Assembly (NCBI GenBank): GCA_001897605.1
Contig: MKTL01000016.1
Span: 1 to 64,000, forward strand
Direction of reading: 5' to 3'
DNA: 64,000 nucleotides
Source: Clostridiales bacterium 38-18
GTDB lineage: Bacteria; Bacillota; Clostridia; Peptostreptococcales; Acidaminobacteraceae
Shown: positions 52,894 through 61,812 of the stretch, piece by piece
Layout of the letters: each line of letters opens with the position of its first letter
Position numbering within the stretch: position 1 is the stretch's first letter
Notes under the pieces: generated by a model
What the model was told of the DNA's origin: nothing
Databases searched by the model: none
The model's input: the letters and a program-made list of their open reading frames with translations, nothing else
Program-made: the position numbers and the translations under genes

Positions 52894-55626
52894 ATGAAGC
52901 AAAGAATATTAAAGCACAAGTATGTTTTATCCACCTTTGGAATTTCCTTTTTATTTATGATGATTGCGTTTGCTGTCATTGGACTTTATCCATTTGGAAA
53001 AGGACAAATTATGGTAATAGACAGTTGGCATCAGTATTATCCATTCTTTCAGGAGCTCCATTACAAGCTTCAGCACGGTGAATCCATTTTTTATTCCTGG
53101 GATATGGGGATGGGGTCCAACTTTATACTCGTAATGGCGTATTACGCCTTTAGCCCTATTTATTTACTTTCAATTTTAGTACCTGCGCAGTTTCTAAGAG
53201 AGTTTCTTATGTTTGCAACGGCGTTTAAAATTGCACTTGCAGGTACTTTTTTTTCTGTATATATCAAGCATCAATTTAAACGAGAAGATTACACCATTAC
53301 CGGATTTGGACTTTTATATGCATTTTGTGGGTTCACAATGGGCTATTATTGGAATGTGATGTGGCTAGATGCGGTTGCTTTGTTTCCTCTGATCATTCTA
53401 GGCATGCATCGCGTGATTAGCGGAAAGGGCTTTAAGCTCTATGTGATTACACTTGCAATTGCTTTAATCAGCAATTTCTATATTGGCTATTTTGTCTGCG
53501 AGTTCATTTTGATTTACTATTTTATTGCCTATTTTTCTAGGCGTGAAAAATTCAAATTTGGTCATTTTTTTAATCGCTCAATTCAGATTCTGGTCTACTC
53601 TTTTATAGCAATTGGACTTGCTGCTATCGTTTTGCTGCCAGCATTTAGGGGCTTACAGCTATCACATGCTATCGAAGGATCAAAGCCGACAAGCTTTAAG
53701 ACCTACTTTACCACGCTCGAAATACTAAACAACCTTTTAGTAGGTGTCCAGCCAACGGTTAAAAGTGGTCTACCTAATATCTTTAGTAGCTTTATAGCAT
53801 TGCTGATGCTACCCGTTTATTACATGACAAATAGAATTAAAATAAAAGAAAAAATACTTTATACTGGATTGCTGGTATTCTTTATCGCAAGCTTCAATAT
53901 AAACTATTTAAACTATATTTGGCATGCGTTTCATTTTCCAAATGAAGTACCTTATCGATTTGCATTTATGTTTTCGTTTGTATTACTAACGATGGCATAC
54001 AAGGGATTTGAAAACTTTGAAGAAACAAGGACAAAACAAATTTGGGCCATACTGATAGGTGTTGTCATTTATTTGATCGTCAATGAAAGTATTTCACTTA
54101 AAAGTGAGGTTCTCTTTGGTACATTGGCAGCAACCGCACTGTATGGACTTGTATTCCTACTTTATAGATATAGGGTAATTCGTAGAAAGCTATATGTGAT
54201 TCTATTTTCAATATTGATTTTATCAGAAGCACTCCTATCAGCCATTTTGGGGTCTACCACCACAGGAAGCTCATCTAGAGCAGGCTATCCGTATTTAGGT
54301 GATGATGTTAAGGCAGCAGTGCAAAAGGTCTATAATGCGGATGACAGCTTTTACCGCATGGAGATGATTAAGTGGTATTCAACAAACGATCCAGCTTTGT
54401 ATGGCTATCGTGGGGTATCTATGTTCTCTTCTACAGTAAACTCAAATGTGACGCAGTATCTAAAAACATTGGGATTAGCAGCTTCACCTGCGTCCAATCG
54501 CTATTTATATGCGGCGAGTACACCCCTCGTAAATGGTCTACTAAACGTAGACTATTTAATAGGAAGAGACGCACAGGGCACGAGAGATAACGTTGGGTAC
54601 AGTCCATACTTAACAGAGGGTAAGGTCAATGTCTTTAAGAACAATTATCCACTTTCTATCGGATTTAGAGTAGATTACAATACGTATAACTGGGAGGGAA
54701 GTCCTTCCAATCCATTTATCGCACAGGAAGCATTTTTAAAGTCCGCAACTGGAAATGAGTACCAGCTCTATACCAATGTGCCAATATCCAGTGAAAACTA
54801 TGTTAATATGGAGAGAACGAATTTAAGTAACGACCTAAGATATTCCTATAAGAACCTAGATGCTTCAGCAGTTGGAAATGCTGTTCTCTTCTTCAATGCA
54901 CCAGAAACAAAGCAGATGTACCTTACAATGTATGCGAATCGTTCCTATAAAACAAAGGTTTCAATTGGCGGCGAGAGTCCAGTTGAATATGAAACGCGAA
55001 GGGGATTAATCATTGATTTAGGCGTACTTGAGAAAGGAACCGAAATCAAACTTGAGTTTGAGGTTCAAGCGGCAAACGAGGGGTATTTCAACCTACAGGC
55101 GGTTACCTTTGACCAGTCAGCATGGGAAGCTGCTTATGGTGAGCTTTCAGATGAGCAACTGATCGTAACTGATTTTAGCTCGACTAAAATTAAGGGGCAT
55201 ATAGACGCAAAGAACGATGGCTTTATCTACACCTCAATTCCATATGAGTTGGGATGGACAGTTAAGATCGATGGTGAAAAAATACTAACTGAAGCACTTG
55301 ATGAAGCGATGCTAATGGTCGATGTCGAGAAGGGGTATCACGAGATTGAATTTAGCTATCTACCATATGGGCTAAAGCAGGGCTTTTTTATCAGCCTAAT
55401 GGCACTTGCTCTTTTCATTTTCATGCTGAAGTACGGGCAAAGCCAACCAGATCCTGATTTTGTGGAGCCTGAAGTTTTAGTGTATACAAAGGCACTTGAA
55501 GAGATGCTCAAAGAGGATTTGCATGAGTCAGATATAGCGCATGAGCAACCAATAGAGAATGTATCAGAAGAAGTGAAAACATCAAAAGAAGTGAATGTAT
55601 CAATACAAGAAAATAAGCTAGAGTAA
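52894..55626 (+). CDS. YfhO family membrane glycosyltransferase
   Basis: 910 residues. About 12 membrane helices in the first 450 residues, a large extracytoplasmic domain (about 460-840), one more helix (about 843-862) and an acidic cytoplasmic tail. Opening with GLYPFGKGQIMVIDSWHQYYPFF and the later DMGMGSNF fit YfhO. In Bacillus YfhO acts outside the membrane with CsbB and GtcA to add GlcNAc to lipoteichoic acid. Genes for a CsbB/GtrB-type transferase and a GtrA/GtcA-type flippase face it downstream, so the three probably form one decoration pathway. ATG 52894 behind GGAGG. Confidence 0.85.
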   Translation: MKQRILKHKYVLSTFGISFLFMMIAFAVIGLYPFGKGQIMVIDSWHQYYPFFQELHYKLQHGESIFYSWDMGMGSNFILVMAYYAFSPIYLLSILVPAQFLREFLMFATAFKIALAGTFFSVYIKHQFKREDYTITGFGLLYAFCGFTMGYYWNVMWLDAVALFPLIILGMHRVISGKGFKLYVITLAIALISNFYIGYFVCEFILIYYFIAYFSRREKFKFGHFFNRSIQILVYSFIAIGLAAIVLLPAFRGLQLSHAIEGSKPTSFKTYFTTLEILNNLLVGVQPTVKSGLPNIFSSFIALLMLPVYYMTNRIKIKEKILYTGLLVFFIASFNINYLNYIWHAFHFPNEVPYRFAFMFSFVLLTMAYKGFENFEETRTKQIWAILIGVVIYLIVNESISLKSEVLFGTLAATALYGLVFLLYRYRVIRRKLYVILFSILILSEALLSAILGSTTTGSSSRAGYPYLGDDVKAAVQKVYNADDSFYRMEMIKWYSTNDPALYGYRGVSMFSSTVNSNVTQYLKTLGLAASPASNRYLYAASTPLVNGLLNVDYLIGRDAQGTRDNVGYSPYLTEGKVNVFKNNYPLSIGFRVDYNTYNWEGSPSNPFIAQEAFLKSATGNEYQLYTNVPISSENYVNMERTNLSNDLRYSYKNLDASAVGNAVLFFNAPETKQMYLTMYANRSYKTKVSIGGESPVEYETRRGLIIDLGVLEKGTEIKLEFEVQAANEGYFNLQAVTFDQSAWEAAYGELSDEQLIVTDFSSTKIKGHIDAKNDGFIYTSIPYELGWTVKIDGEKILTEALDEAMLMVDVEKGYHEIEFSYLPYGLKQGFFISLMALALFIFMLKYGQSQPDPDFVEPEVLVYTKALEEMLKEDLHESDIAHEQPIENVSEEVKTSKEVNVSIQENKLE

Positions 55627-55646
55627 AAATTGTCATCACAATAATA

Positions 55647-55714
55647 AAGCCTGACGAGATAAGCTGTCTACCGTTTTAAAAACAAGTAGCGCTTTCGTAG
55701 TCAGGCTCTTTTTA
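55647..55714. terminator. Convergent terminator between yfhO and the GT2 gene
   Basis: AGCCTGA (55648-55654) and TCAGGCT (55701-55707) close a longer structured hairpin, with TTTTTATT on the plus side; the minus side continues into TTTATTATT. It separates the two convergent transcripts. Confidence 0.7.
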
Positions 55715-55718
55715 TTGC

Positions 55719-56654
55719 TCAATGTCTTTCAACTCTTTTTTCAATAAGATAATGCGGGCGCCTTTTAATTTCTTCATAGATTCTTGAAATGTATAATCCA
55801 ATAATTCCAAGCGAGAGCATAATCATCGATCCTGTGATTAAAATCAACAATATAACGGTGGAAAAGCCGCTAATAGCATTACCAAAAAAGAAATTAAACA
55901 AAGTTTGTATCCCCATAACGACAGCAAATACTAGGAATAACCCCCCAGCAAATAAAGTAAGATAGAGGGGCTTACTTGTATAGGATACAATGGCACTCAT
56001 CGCTAGAAAAATCAGTCTGCCAAATGAAAAGTGGCTCGTTCCCTCAAGGCGATCTGCCACATCAAATTCAAAGGTAACGCTTTTAAAGCCCACCCAGCTC
56101 ACGATACCTCTGAAAAAAACATTTCGCTCATTGAAGCTTCTCAGACTGTCGATGACTTGGCGATTCATTAATTTAAAGTCTGATGAATTGTCCATTTTAA
56201 GTCCAGTAATCCACTTGAGAACTTTATAGAAGGTTTTAGCAAAAAATTTATGTGAAAGAGTTTCACGCCCTCTCGAGGCTTTTATACCATCAACGATATC
56301 CGCATTGGTTTCAGACATGATTCGAAGCATGTCTTTGACATAACGAGGAGGGTGCTGAAGATCAGAATCCATCGTTAAATACAGATCCGCATCAACTGTT
56401 TCGATACCAGCCCTTAAGGCGACCTCCTTCCCAAAGTTTCTGGCAAATTTTATCCCAGAAACCTCGTTGAACTCTTTAGAAAGTGCTTCGATTACCTGCC
56501 ATGTATGATCCTTAGAGCCGTCATCTACAAAGTGATAACGACAAACAATACCATCCTGATTGAGTATGCGTTTGATTTCTAAAAAGTTGGTTCTAAGGGC
56601 ATCACCTTCATTAAAAACTGGAATAATAAGTACAAGACTTTTAAGTGAATTCAT
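55719..56654 (-). CDS. GtrB/CsbB-type glycosyltransferase family 2 (bactoprenol sugar)
   Basis: 311 residues. Family 2 catalytic domain (about 5-220): LVLIIPVFNEGDAL, the DDGSKDHTW nucleotide site, MDSDLQHPP and the NERNVFFRGIVSWVG acceptor helix. Two membrane helices follow (about 233-258 and 267-292) with charged ends. Such enzymes move a sugar from a nucleotide donor to undecaprenyl phosphate at the inner face. Start ATG 56654. The gene for a GtrA-like flippase is five bases upstream on the same strand. Confidence 0.9.
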   Translation of the reverse strand: MNSLKSLVLIIPVFNEGDALRTNFLEIKRILNQDGIVCRYHFVDDGSKDHTWQVIEALSKEFNEVSGIKFARNFGKEVALRAGIETVDADLYLTMDSDLQHPPRYVKDMLRIMSETNADIVDGIKASRGRETLSHKFFAKTFYKVLKWITGLKMDNSSDFKLMNRQVIDSLRSFNERNVFFRGIVSWVGFKSVTFEFDVADRLEGTSHFSFGRLIFLAMSAIVSYTSKPLYLTLFAGGLFLVFAVVMGIQTLFNFFFGNAISGFSTVILLILITGSMIMLSLGIIGLYISRIYEEIKRRPHYLIEKRVERH

Positions 56655-56659
56655 AACTG

Positions 56660-57067
56660 CTACTCCTTATAAATAATAAACTTGTAGATAAAAAAGTTCC
56701 AGCAAACGACACACGCCATTTTTAAGAAGGGTGAAAATAAAGCATTAATTCCTAAAACATCGGTTAAAAACCTCAGTAGAAACACATTTGCAAACACTAG
56801 ATTAAAAAGAAAAAGCAATAAGTATAGAAACAGCTGTCGATTAACCCTACCCTGAGATTGGAAGGACCATTTTCTATTTACAAAGAAAGAGAACAGGAAT
56901 ACAAGTGCGTAAACAATGACACTTGCAAGGATATAATTAAGTCCGACGGCCTTATACAACAGTACGTATAAGCTGTATTCTATTCCAAATGCAGTAAACC
57001 CAGTAATTAAATATCTAGTAATTTGATTAATTGTCTTTGAGGATAGTTTAATATCAAATAAACGCAT
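56660..57067 (-). CDS. GtrA/GtcA-like membrane protein
   Basis: 135 residues. Four hydrophobic helices (about 15-35, 38-58, 79-98, 108-130). The sequence RYLITGFTAFGIEYSLYVLLY followed by FFVNRKWSF matches GtrA. These proteins are thought to flip lipid-linked sugars across the membrane for wall polysaccharide or teichoic acid decoration. The ATG at 57067 has a plausible GGAGAG. It is co-transcribed with the family 2 transferase. Confidence 0.85.
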   Translation of the reverse strand: MRLFDIKLSSKTINQITRYLITGFTAFGIEYSLYVLLYKAVGLNYILASVIVYALVFLFSFFVNRKWSFQSQGRVNRQLFLYLLLFLFNLVFANVFLLRFLTDVLGINALFSPFLKMACVVCWNFFIYKFIIYKE

Positions 57068-57174
57068 ATGCTCTCCATTTATTAGGTTATATTAATTATA
57101 TTATAAATAAGTACATTAAGATAGACAAACTAAAAGGTAAATAGTTGCATAAATACCCTGAAGCGAACAATTTA

Positions 57175-57212
57175 ATAAAAAAGCGAACTCATTTATCATG
57201 AGCTCGCTTTAA
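57175..57212 (-). terminator. Terminator of the thioester adhesin gene
   Basis: On the minus strand, AAAGCGAGCTCAT pairs with ATGAGTTCGCTTT (one mismatch) and is followed by TTTTTATT. It lies about 40 bases past the adhesin stop codon. Confidence 0.85.
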
Positions 57213-57252
57213 TTATTTATCCATATGATTATTGCAAAATACTTAATTGTAA

Positions 57253-59994
57253 CTATTTACTTCTTTTTTTAAGGAAAACGCCAGCTGCAGTAATTAAGCT
57301 ACCTAAACCATAGAATAATTCTGGAGATGCTTGACCAGTCTGTGGAAGAGCATCAGCAAGTGGGGTTTCTTCATCGTCTACGATAAACTCTTCAGCTTCT
57401 GTTGTCATTTCCATATTGTCATAGAAGCTGTCAAAGTTGAATGGCGCAATTGCTTCACCAAGTGGTGTATCTTCGTTCGTTAGTATTTCACCATTTGAAT
57501 AAACATAGCTCACAGTTATAGAACCATCAATAAATGAACCGCTTGCATTTGAAGGTGTTTCAACTAATGAGTAGCCATCAAATGATCTTGAAGAGGTTTG
57601 ATATAAAGTGCCAACGCTACCAGTGAAAGAGAATGAACTTCCAAGAGTATTACCTTCAGTATCCACATAATTTACTAAAACGGTTCCTTGTGGACCGATT
57701 GGTTGTTCCGGTACAACTGGTGGTTGTGTAGATGGTTGTGTTTGAGTTTCAGTTTCAGGTTCAGTTGTTTCTACTTTTTCATAGATATAGATTACATCGA
57801 AACTAGTTTCACCAAAGCTTCCTGAAGCGTTTTCTGGTGTGGTTTTTAGTTGATAGCCATTAATTGATTTAGAACTTGTTGTATAAGGATCAAGTGGATA
57901 GCCTTTGATGATATCATCAGAAGCAATTGATACATTGTCTTCATCAACATGCTTAACTGTTAAAACTAATTTATCATCTGGTGTATATACATAAACAACA
58001 TCAAATGGAGAATCACCGTAAACACCATTTGAATTAGCAGGTGTAGAGCTTAAAGTGTAGTTTGGTATACTTTGTGAAGATGTTGAATAAGCTTCATCAG
58101 CATATCCACTGATGGTTGCAATCGCTACAAGGTCATGGCCTTCAGCATCTTGATGTTTTATAGTGATAGTAGTCTTTGGATCTTCACGATAAACATACGT
58201 TACGGTTGCATCATCTTCTGCATAGATGCCGTTAGCATTGTCTGGAGTAGTAATTAAAGTGTAATGAGCAATCACAGCTGGACTTGTTGTATAACTTTCG
58301 CCTGCATAGCCACTCATTGAGTCAGAAGGAGAAAGTGTATTATTATCTTCATCTACATAGTAAACGTATACGGTTGATTTATCGTTTTCAACATAAATAT
58401 ATTTAACAGTGATATCACTTGAATCATGTGTTCCAGTTGCGTTTACAGGTGTATCAATTAGTGCATAATGATTAATTGTTTTAGCTGCCGTCGTATAAGA
58501 TTGGCCAACATAATTGACTACTTCTTCAGGAGCAGCAAGAACATTATCATCTTCATCAACATAGATGGCAGTAACTTTTGATTTTGGATCTTCCTTATAA
58601 ACATAAGTTACTTCAAAGTTAGAATTTCCAAATAATCCAGTTTCTGTAGCTGGTTTTGTTAAAACGGTGTAGTGTGGAATGGTTGCTGCATTAATAGAAT
58701 AATTTTCTTCAGCATAACCACTAAAGGTTTGATCTGCTGCTAAGGTTACATTTGCTTCAGAAACATGGTGCACAGTTAAGACGGTTCTTGGGATAGCAGT
58801 ATTGGTGACATTAAGCACTTTATTTTCAGAGCAAGTAAGTGTAAATGAAGTACCATTTGCAATTGAAGAAGTATAATGAGCAGGAGTCACCTCTTGAACT
58901 GAATAATTACCAGGAACAAGGTTTGAAAATACTAACGAATGGTTTTGTGTTGTTAATGTGTTAATGACCACATTGTTTTTGAGAAGCTTAAATGAAACTT
59001 CAGTTGCTGCGTTATCTGAAAAAGATTTATTAACTGTAACAGACCCTAAAAGATTTGAACTAGTACCTGTAACTGTTTTAGTTACAGTTGCTGGTTGATT
59101 TAATCCTGTTGATACGAGGGTTTGCGTTTTATCGCGACCATCTTTTGGATTAAAGGCAAATACGTCAACATAGTTACTTTTGCCATTTAAACTTACTGTA
59201 AAAGATCCAAAATCTTGTGCTGTGGCAGAAGCTAGTGACTTTTTAAAAGTTACCTGTGTCCAACCATCGCTTACTGATGCTTCAGTTTTTGTGAAACCAG
59301 TTAAAGAAAGTGAAATCGTAGGATTCGCAAGTAAATTCTTGTAGTTAAATTGAATCACAATATTGGTACCATCTGAAGTTGCAGTTGGTTGCGTTGCTTG
59401 AATTTGGGGAAGAGCAGGTGCAGACTCTCCAGGTAGATTAGTCAAATAATTATAAACCTTATAAACATCGTTTTCATCAATACCAGGTGCATACCAATAT
59501 GTCCAGTTTACATTTCTGTTGTTTGAGTACTTCCAAATTGCAGCTTGTATCGCAGTAACGGCTTCGGTACTTGTAAGCTGACTAATTTTGTTACCGCTAG
59601 ATAACCCAGCGTTAACGCGTGCTTGCAAAGTGTCTACACTAATAACTGGAAAGCTATTATTGACGATTGCGCGGATTTTCGAAGCATTTGTAAGATAGCT
59701 AATGGATTCTAAACTACTAATTGTATAAGAGTTATGACTCCCAGAGCTAAGTCCATTTTCAAAATCTAGACAGTATGCAGTAAACTTGTTTGATGTATCA
59801 TCTTTTTGTCGAACATTCATTAGAGAAGTATCAGTAGCTGAGTACTTATTCTCCATTAAAATAGCTTTTCCATTTGTGTTGCTGTTAACATACTCATAAT
59901 AAGTAGTAGCTGCAAAGCTAGTTGCTGGAAATGTGCCGATTACCAGAACGGCAATAAGTAATAATGCAAATACTTTTTTTACAGAATTCTTCAT
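57253..59994 (-). CDS. Thioester- and MucBP-repeat LPXTG adhesin
   Basis: 913 residues. Signal peptide (about 1-28, KKVFALLLIAVLVIGTFPATSFA), then a Gram-positive thioester domain: Cys near residue 75 (FTAYCLDFENG) and Gln near 150 (TAIQAAIWKYS) would form the internal thioester that binds host or surface amines covalently. A Cna-B/SpaA-like domain (about 315-400) and six repeats of 66-70 residues of the MucBP type (about 400-840) follow, then a Thr/Pro linker, LPQTG, a helix and KKRSK. Sortase would anchor it to the wall. A TTG at 60012 is open, but ATG 59994 follows AAAGGAG. A class I cyclic-di-GMP riboswitch precedes it. No sortase gene is in the window. Confidence 0.88.
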   Translation of the reverse strand: MKNSVKKVFALLLIAVLVIGTFPATSFAATTYYEYVNSNTNGKAILMENKYSATDTSLMNVRQKDDTSNKFTAYCLDFENGLSSGSHNSYTISSLESISYLTNASKIRAIVNNSFPVISVDTLQARVNAGLSSGNKISQLTSTEAVTAIQAAIWKYSNNRNVNWTYWYAPGIDENDVYKVYNYLTNLPGESAPALPQIQATQPTATSDGTNIVIQFNYKNLLANPTISLSLTGFTKTEASVSDGWTQVTFKKSLASATAQDFGSFTVSLNGKSNYVDVFAFNPKDGRDKTQTLVSTGLNQPATVTKTVTGTSSNLLGSVTVNKSFSDNAATEVSFKLLKNNVVINTLTTQNHSLVFSNLVPGNYSVQEVTPAHYTSSIANGTSFTLTCSENKVLNVTNTAIPRTVLTVHHVSEANVTLAADQTFSGYAEENYSINAATIPHYTVLTKPATETGLFGNSNFEVTYVYKEDPKSKVTAIYVDEDDNVLAAPEEVVNYVGQSYTTAAKTINHYALIDTPVNATGTHDSSDITVKYIYVENDKSTVYVYYVDEDNNTLSPSDSMSGYAGESYTTSPAVIAHYTLITTPDNANGIYAEDDATVTYVYREDPKTTITIKHQDAEGHDLVAIATISGYADEAYSTSSQSIPNYTLSSTPANSNGVYGDSPFDVVYVYTPDDKLVLTVKHVDEDNVSIASDDIIKGYPLDPYTTSSKSINGYQLKTTPENASGSFGETSFDVIYIYEKVETTEPETETQTQPSTQPPVVPEQPIGPQGTVLVNYVDTEGNTLGSSFSFTGSVGTLYQTSSRSFDGYSLVETPSNASGSFIDGSITVSYVYSNGEILTNEDTPLGEAIAPFNFDSFYDNMEMTTEAEEFIVDDEETPLADALPQTGQASPELFYGLGSLITAAGVFLKKRSK
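57480..58800 (-). repeat. Six MucBP-type repeat units in the adhesin gene
   Basis: Repeats of about 66-70 codons share the frame (T/I)xxxVDEDxxxL...SGYAxExYTTSxxxIxxYxLxxTPxNAxGxxxxxxxxVxYVY. The repeats are diverged in sequence, so the array is old rather than newly expanded. Confidence 0.85.
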
Positions 59995-60028
59995 AAAACT
60001 CTCCTTTGCCAAATCATATTATTGTTTT

Positions 60029-60137
60029 GGCAGTCGGACGATCTTGGTTTAATTCTTTGTAACTGATTTAAGTTAATTAAACTTTAGACTCCTGACTTTG
60101 CGTCCTCCACTTTCATAGAGTTTGCCCTTGCTATGCA
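60029..60137 (-). promoter_or_regulatory. Cyclic-di-GMP-I (GEMM) riboswitch
   Basis: On the minus strand the leader holds the GEMM-I core: AAGGGCAAACTCTATGAAAG (GNRA tetraloop GAAA), GGAGGACGCAAAGTCAGGAG (the near-invariant GACGCAAAG, + strand 60096-60104) and the TCTAAAG tetraloop receptor, then a third stem and GTCCGACTGCC. The aptamer begins about seven bases after the stop of the upstream 79-residue gene. Its last bases (TGCC) can pair instead in a hairpin TTTGGCA/TGCCAAA (60007-60013 with 60026-60032) that abuts the adhesin ribosome binding site, giving a plausible switching part. Direction of the switch cannot be told. Confidence 0.9.
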
Positions 60138-60143
60138 TAAACG

Positions 60144-60383
60144 TTAAATCACGTTTATCATTCTTTCATCTTGCCATGTGCGCAGCTTATCTGATTTCTC
60201 AGTGTTTAAAGCAACTGCATTGTGTATTAGGTTGATTAATTCTAGTTCGCTTCTAAAGTGCATTTTTTTCCTTGTGTCCAACCATTCAATCACACCTTGA
60301 TAAGTAAAGTTTTCCTGATGATATACGGTGATTAAAAAGTTAGTCCCCATGTTCATTTGATTTTTCTTAGATGGTTTTTCCAT
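60144..60383 (-). CDS. Small conserved protein, unknown function
   Basis: 79 residues. Pattern ITVYHQENFTYQGVIEWLD and MHFRSELELINLIHNAV resembles a short clostridial family found near BTAD regulators; I cannot name it. No membrane segment or signal peptide. ATG 60383 has a perfect GGAGGT eight bases ahead, whereas the longer frame from 60497 has none. The riboswitch of the adhesin gene starts just past its stop, so adhesin transcripts either read through this gene or start within it. Confidence 0.65.
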   Translation of the reverse strand: MEKPSKKNQMNMGTNFLITVYHQENFTYQGVIEWLDTRKKMHFRSELELINLIHNAVALNTEKSDKLRTWQDERMINVI

Positions 60384-60600
60384 TATTACCTCCGAGTGGA
60401 GACTACGCTCAATATAGTTATTATACATAGTCAGTGTGACAGAGGACGAACATTTGCGTGACATATAAAGAACATCGCTGTTACATATCTGTGACAAGAA
60501 TTGTTATATCTAGAAGGTTATAATACAAAAATAAAAAAACCTTCGTCTGAAGGTTTTTAGTTAACATATATTGCGAACTTGAAAGGGGGCTATACAGAGC

Positions 60601-61812
60601 CTACAAATTAATACTACTTGCACTTAGCTCCTTTACTTGTGATACAGAGATGGATTGATTATTGGCAAAAGTACCTAAAATTCGATTTAAAATTTTATGC
60701 ATCATATCCGAATCCACACCAGGAAGTAAAACGACAAATTGACTCTCATTCCATCGAGTGAACGTATCACCCTTACGGAGATGCTCCATTAAATGCTGTT
60801 TTAGATGGGAAATTCGCAAATCCTCTTGGGATTGAGAATAGCCATCAATTTTACTAGCATCCAAAACGCCTATGCTGAAAGTTACACCTGACCTTTGAGA
60901 CCGACGTCTTTCAAGCTCATAGATTGATTTAAACGTATCTGTTTCGCAAAAGAATGCATTTTCAAGACTTAATTCTGATTCTAGCGCCTCATACAAACTA
61001 CTATCATTTTTTAAAGGCTGGTGAGTCTGAAGGAGCTTTTTATAGAGTGCTTTCATGGAAGGCGATGGCTTTAACCCCATCTCATGATAGTAAAAACCGG
61101 TGATGTACTCATAGTGCTCAAGAGCTTCCTTTTGCTCACCCTTGTGCATTAACGCTTCCATTAAATTGAGATGAAAGCCCTCTTCATAGATATCAATGAT
61201 GATAGCTTGTCTACACAAAGATATGATTTCCTCATATCTTCTAGCAGCCTTAAGCAGCTCAGAAGCATTCATTACCGTTTTAAGATAAAGTCTTCGATAA
61301 TGGTTTCTTATAGAAAAAACCCAGTGCTGATCGACACAATCGGGCAGATAATCGCCGGTATAGATCTGAGTAGCAGCCAAGAAATCCTTAAGTGCTAGAT
61401 CAGGGGCATTTTGCATAAGCGCCTCGCCTCTTTTGATCAGGTCCTCAAAGCTTTCAACATCAATATGAATCGGCAGCTGATCGTTCCACTTATAGTAACC
61501 ATTTGAGAAAATTAAGGTCTTTAGATAGTCGTCATCTGTAGACTCCAAAAGCGCTTGTCTCAATCGGTGCATCTGACGTCGAAGCGTGCTTCTAGGATCA
61601 CTATACGATTCAGTTACCCACAATTGGTCCATGAGAGATTCAGGTGTAAATACGCGATCTCTATGTGTTAACATGAATTTATAGAGTTCCCAGATTTTTT
61701 TTGAACCTGCAGAAGAATTTACGAGGGACTCACCATTTTTCATAACCTCAAATTTTCCCAGAGTCTGTATGATAAATGTAGGATTTTCATTAATAACTGG
61801 GGAAGTCAACAT
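60601..61812 (-). CDS. BTAD transcriptional regulator with degenerate GGDEF-like tail
   Basis: 403 residues. Order: OmpR-type winged helix (about 14-105, FIIQTLGKFEVMKNGESL ... SLMDQLW), a bacterial transcriptional activation domain made of helical repeats (about 115-275, WVFSIRNHYRRLYLKTVMN), and a C-terminal part (about 300-395) resembling a degenerate nucleotide-cyclase/GGDEF domain: GVTFSIGVLDA, then FTRWNESQFVVLLPGV where active cyclases have a GGDEF loop. ATG 61812 follows AAGGAG; a longer frame to 61992 has no such site. It precedes the small gene and the adhesin on the same strand, so it may be their regulator. Confidence 0.75.
   Translation of the reverse strand: MLTSPVINENPTFIIQTLGKFEVMKNGESLVNSSAGSKKIWELYKFMLTHRDRVFTPESLMDQLWVTESYSDPRSTLRRQMHRLRQALLESTDDDYLKTLIFSNGYYKWNDQLPIHIDVESFEDLIKRGEALMQNAPDLALKDFLAATQIYTGDYLPDCVDQHWVFSIRNHYRRLYLKTVMNASELLKAARRYEEIISLCRQAIIIDIYEEGFHLNLMEALMHKGEQKEALEHYEYITGFYYHEMGLKPSPSMKALYKKLLQTHQPLKNDSSLYEALESELSLENAFFCETDTFKSIYELERRRSQRSGVTFSIGVLDASKIDGYSQSQEDLRISHLKQHLMEHLRKGDTFTRWNESQFVVLLPGVDSDMMHKILNRILGTFANNQSISVSQVKELSASSINL

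Noticed and set aside
54372-54590. 72-codon plus-strand frame inside yfhO
   Set aside because: Out-of-frame shadow of the YfhO gene.
57480-58800. CRISPR-like periodic repeats
   Set aside because: The periodicity is the diverged MucBP coding repeat of about 200 bases, with no constant short repeat or unique spacers. No CRISPR array or cas gene is seen in the window.
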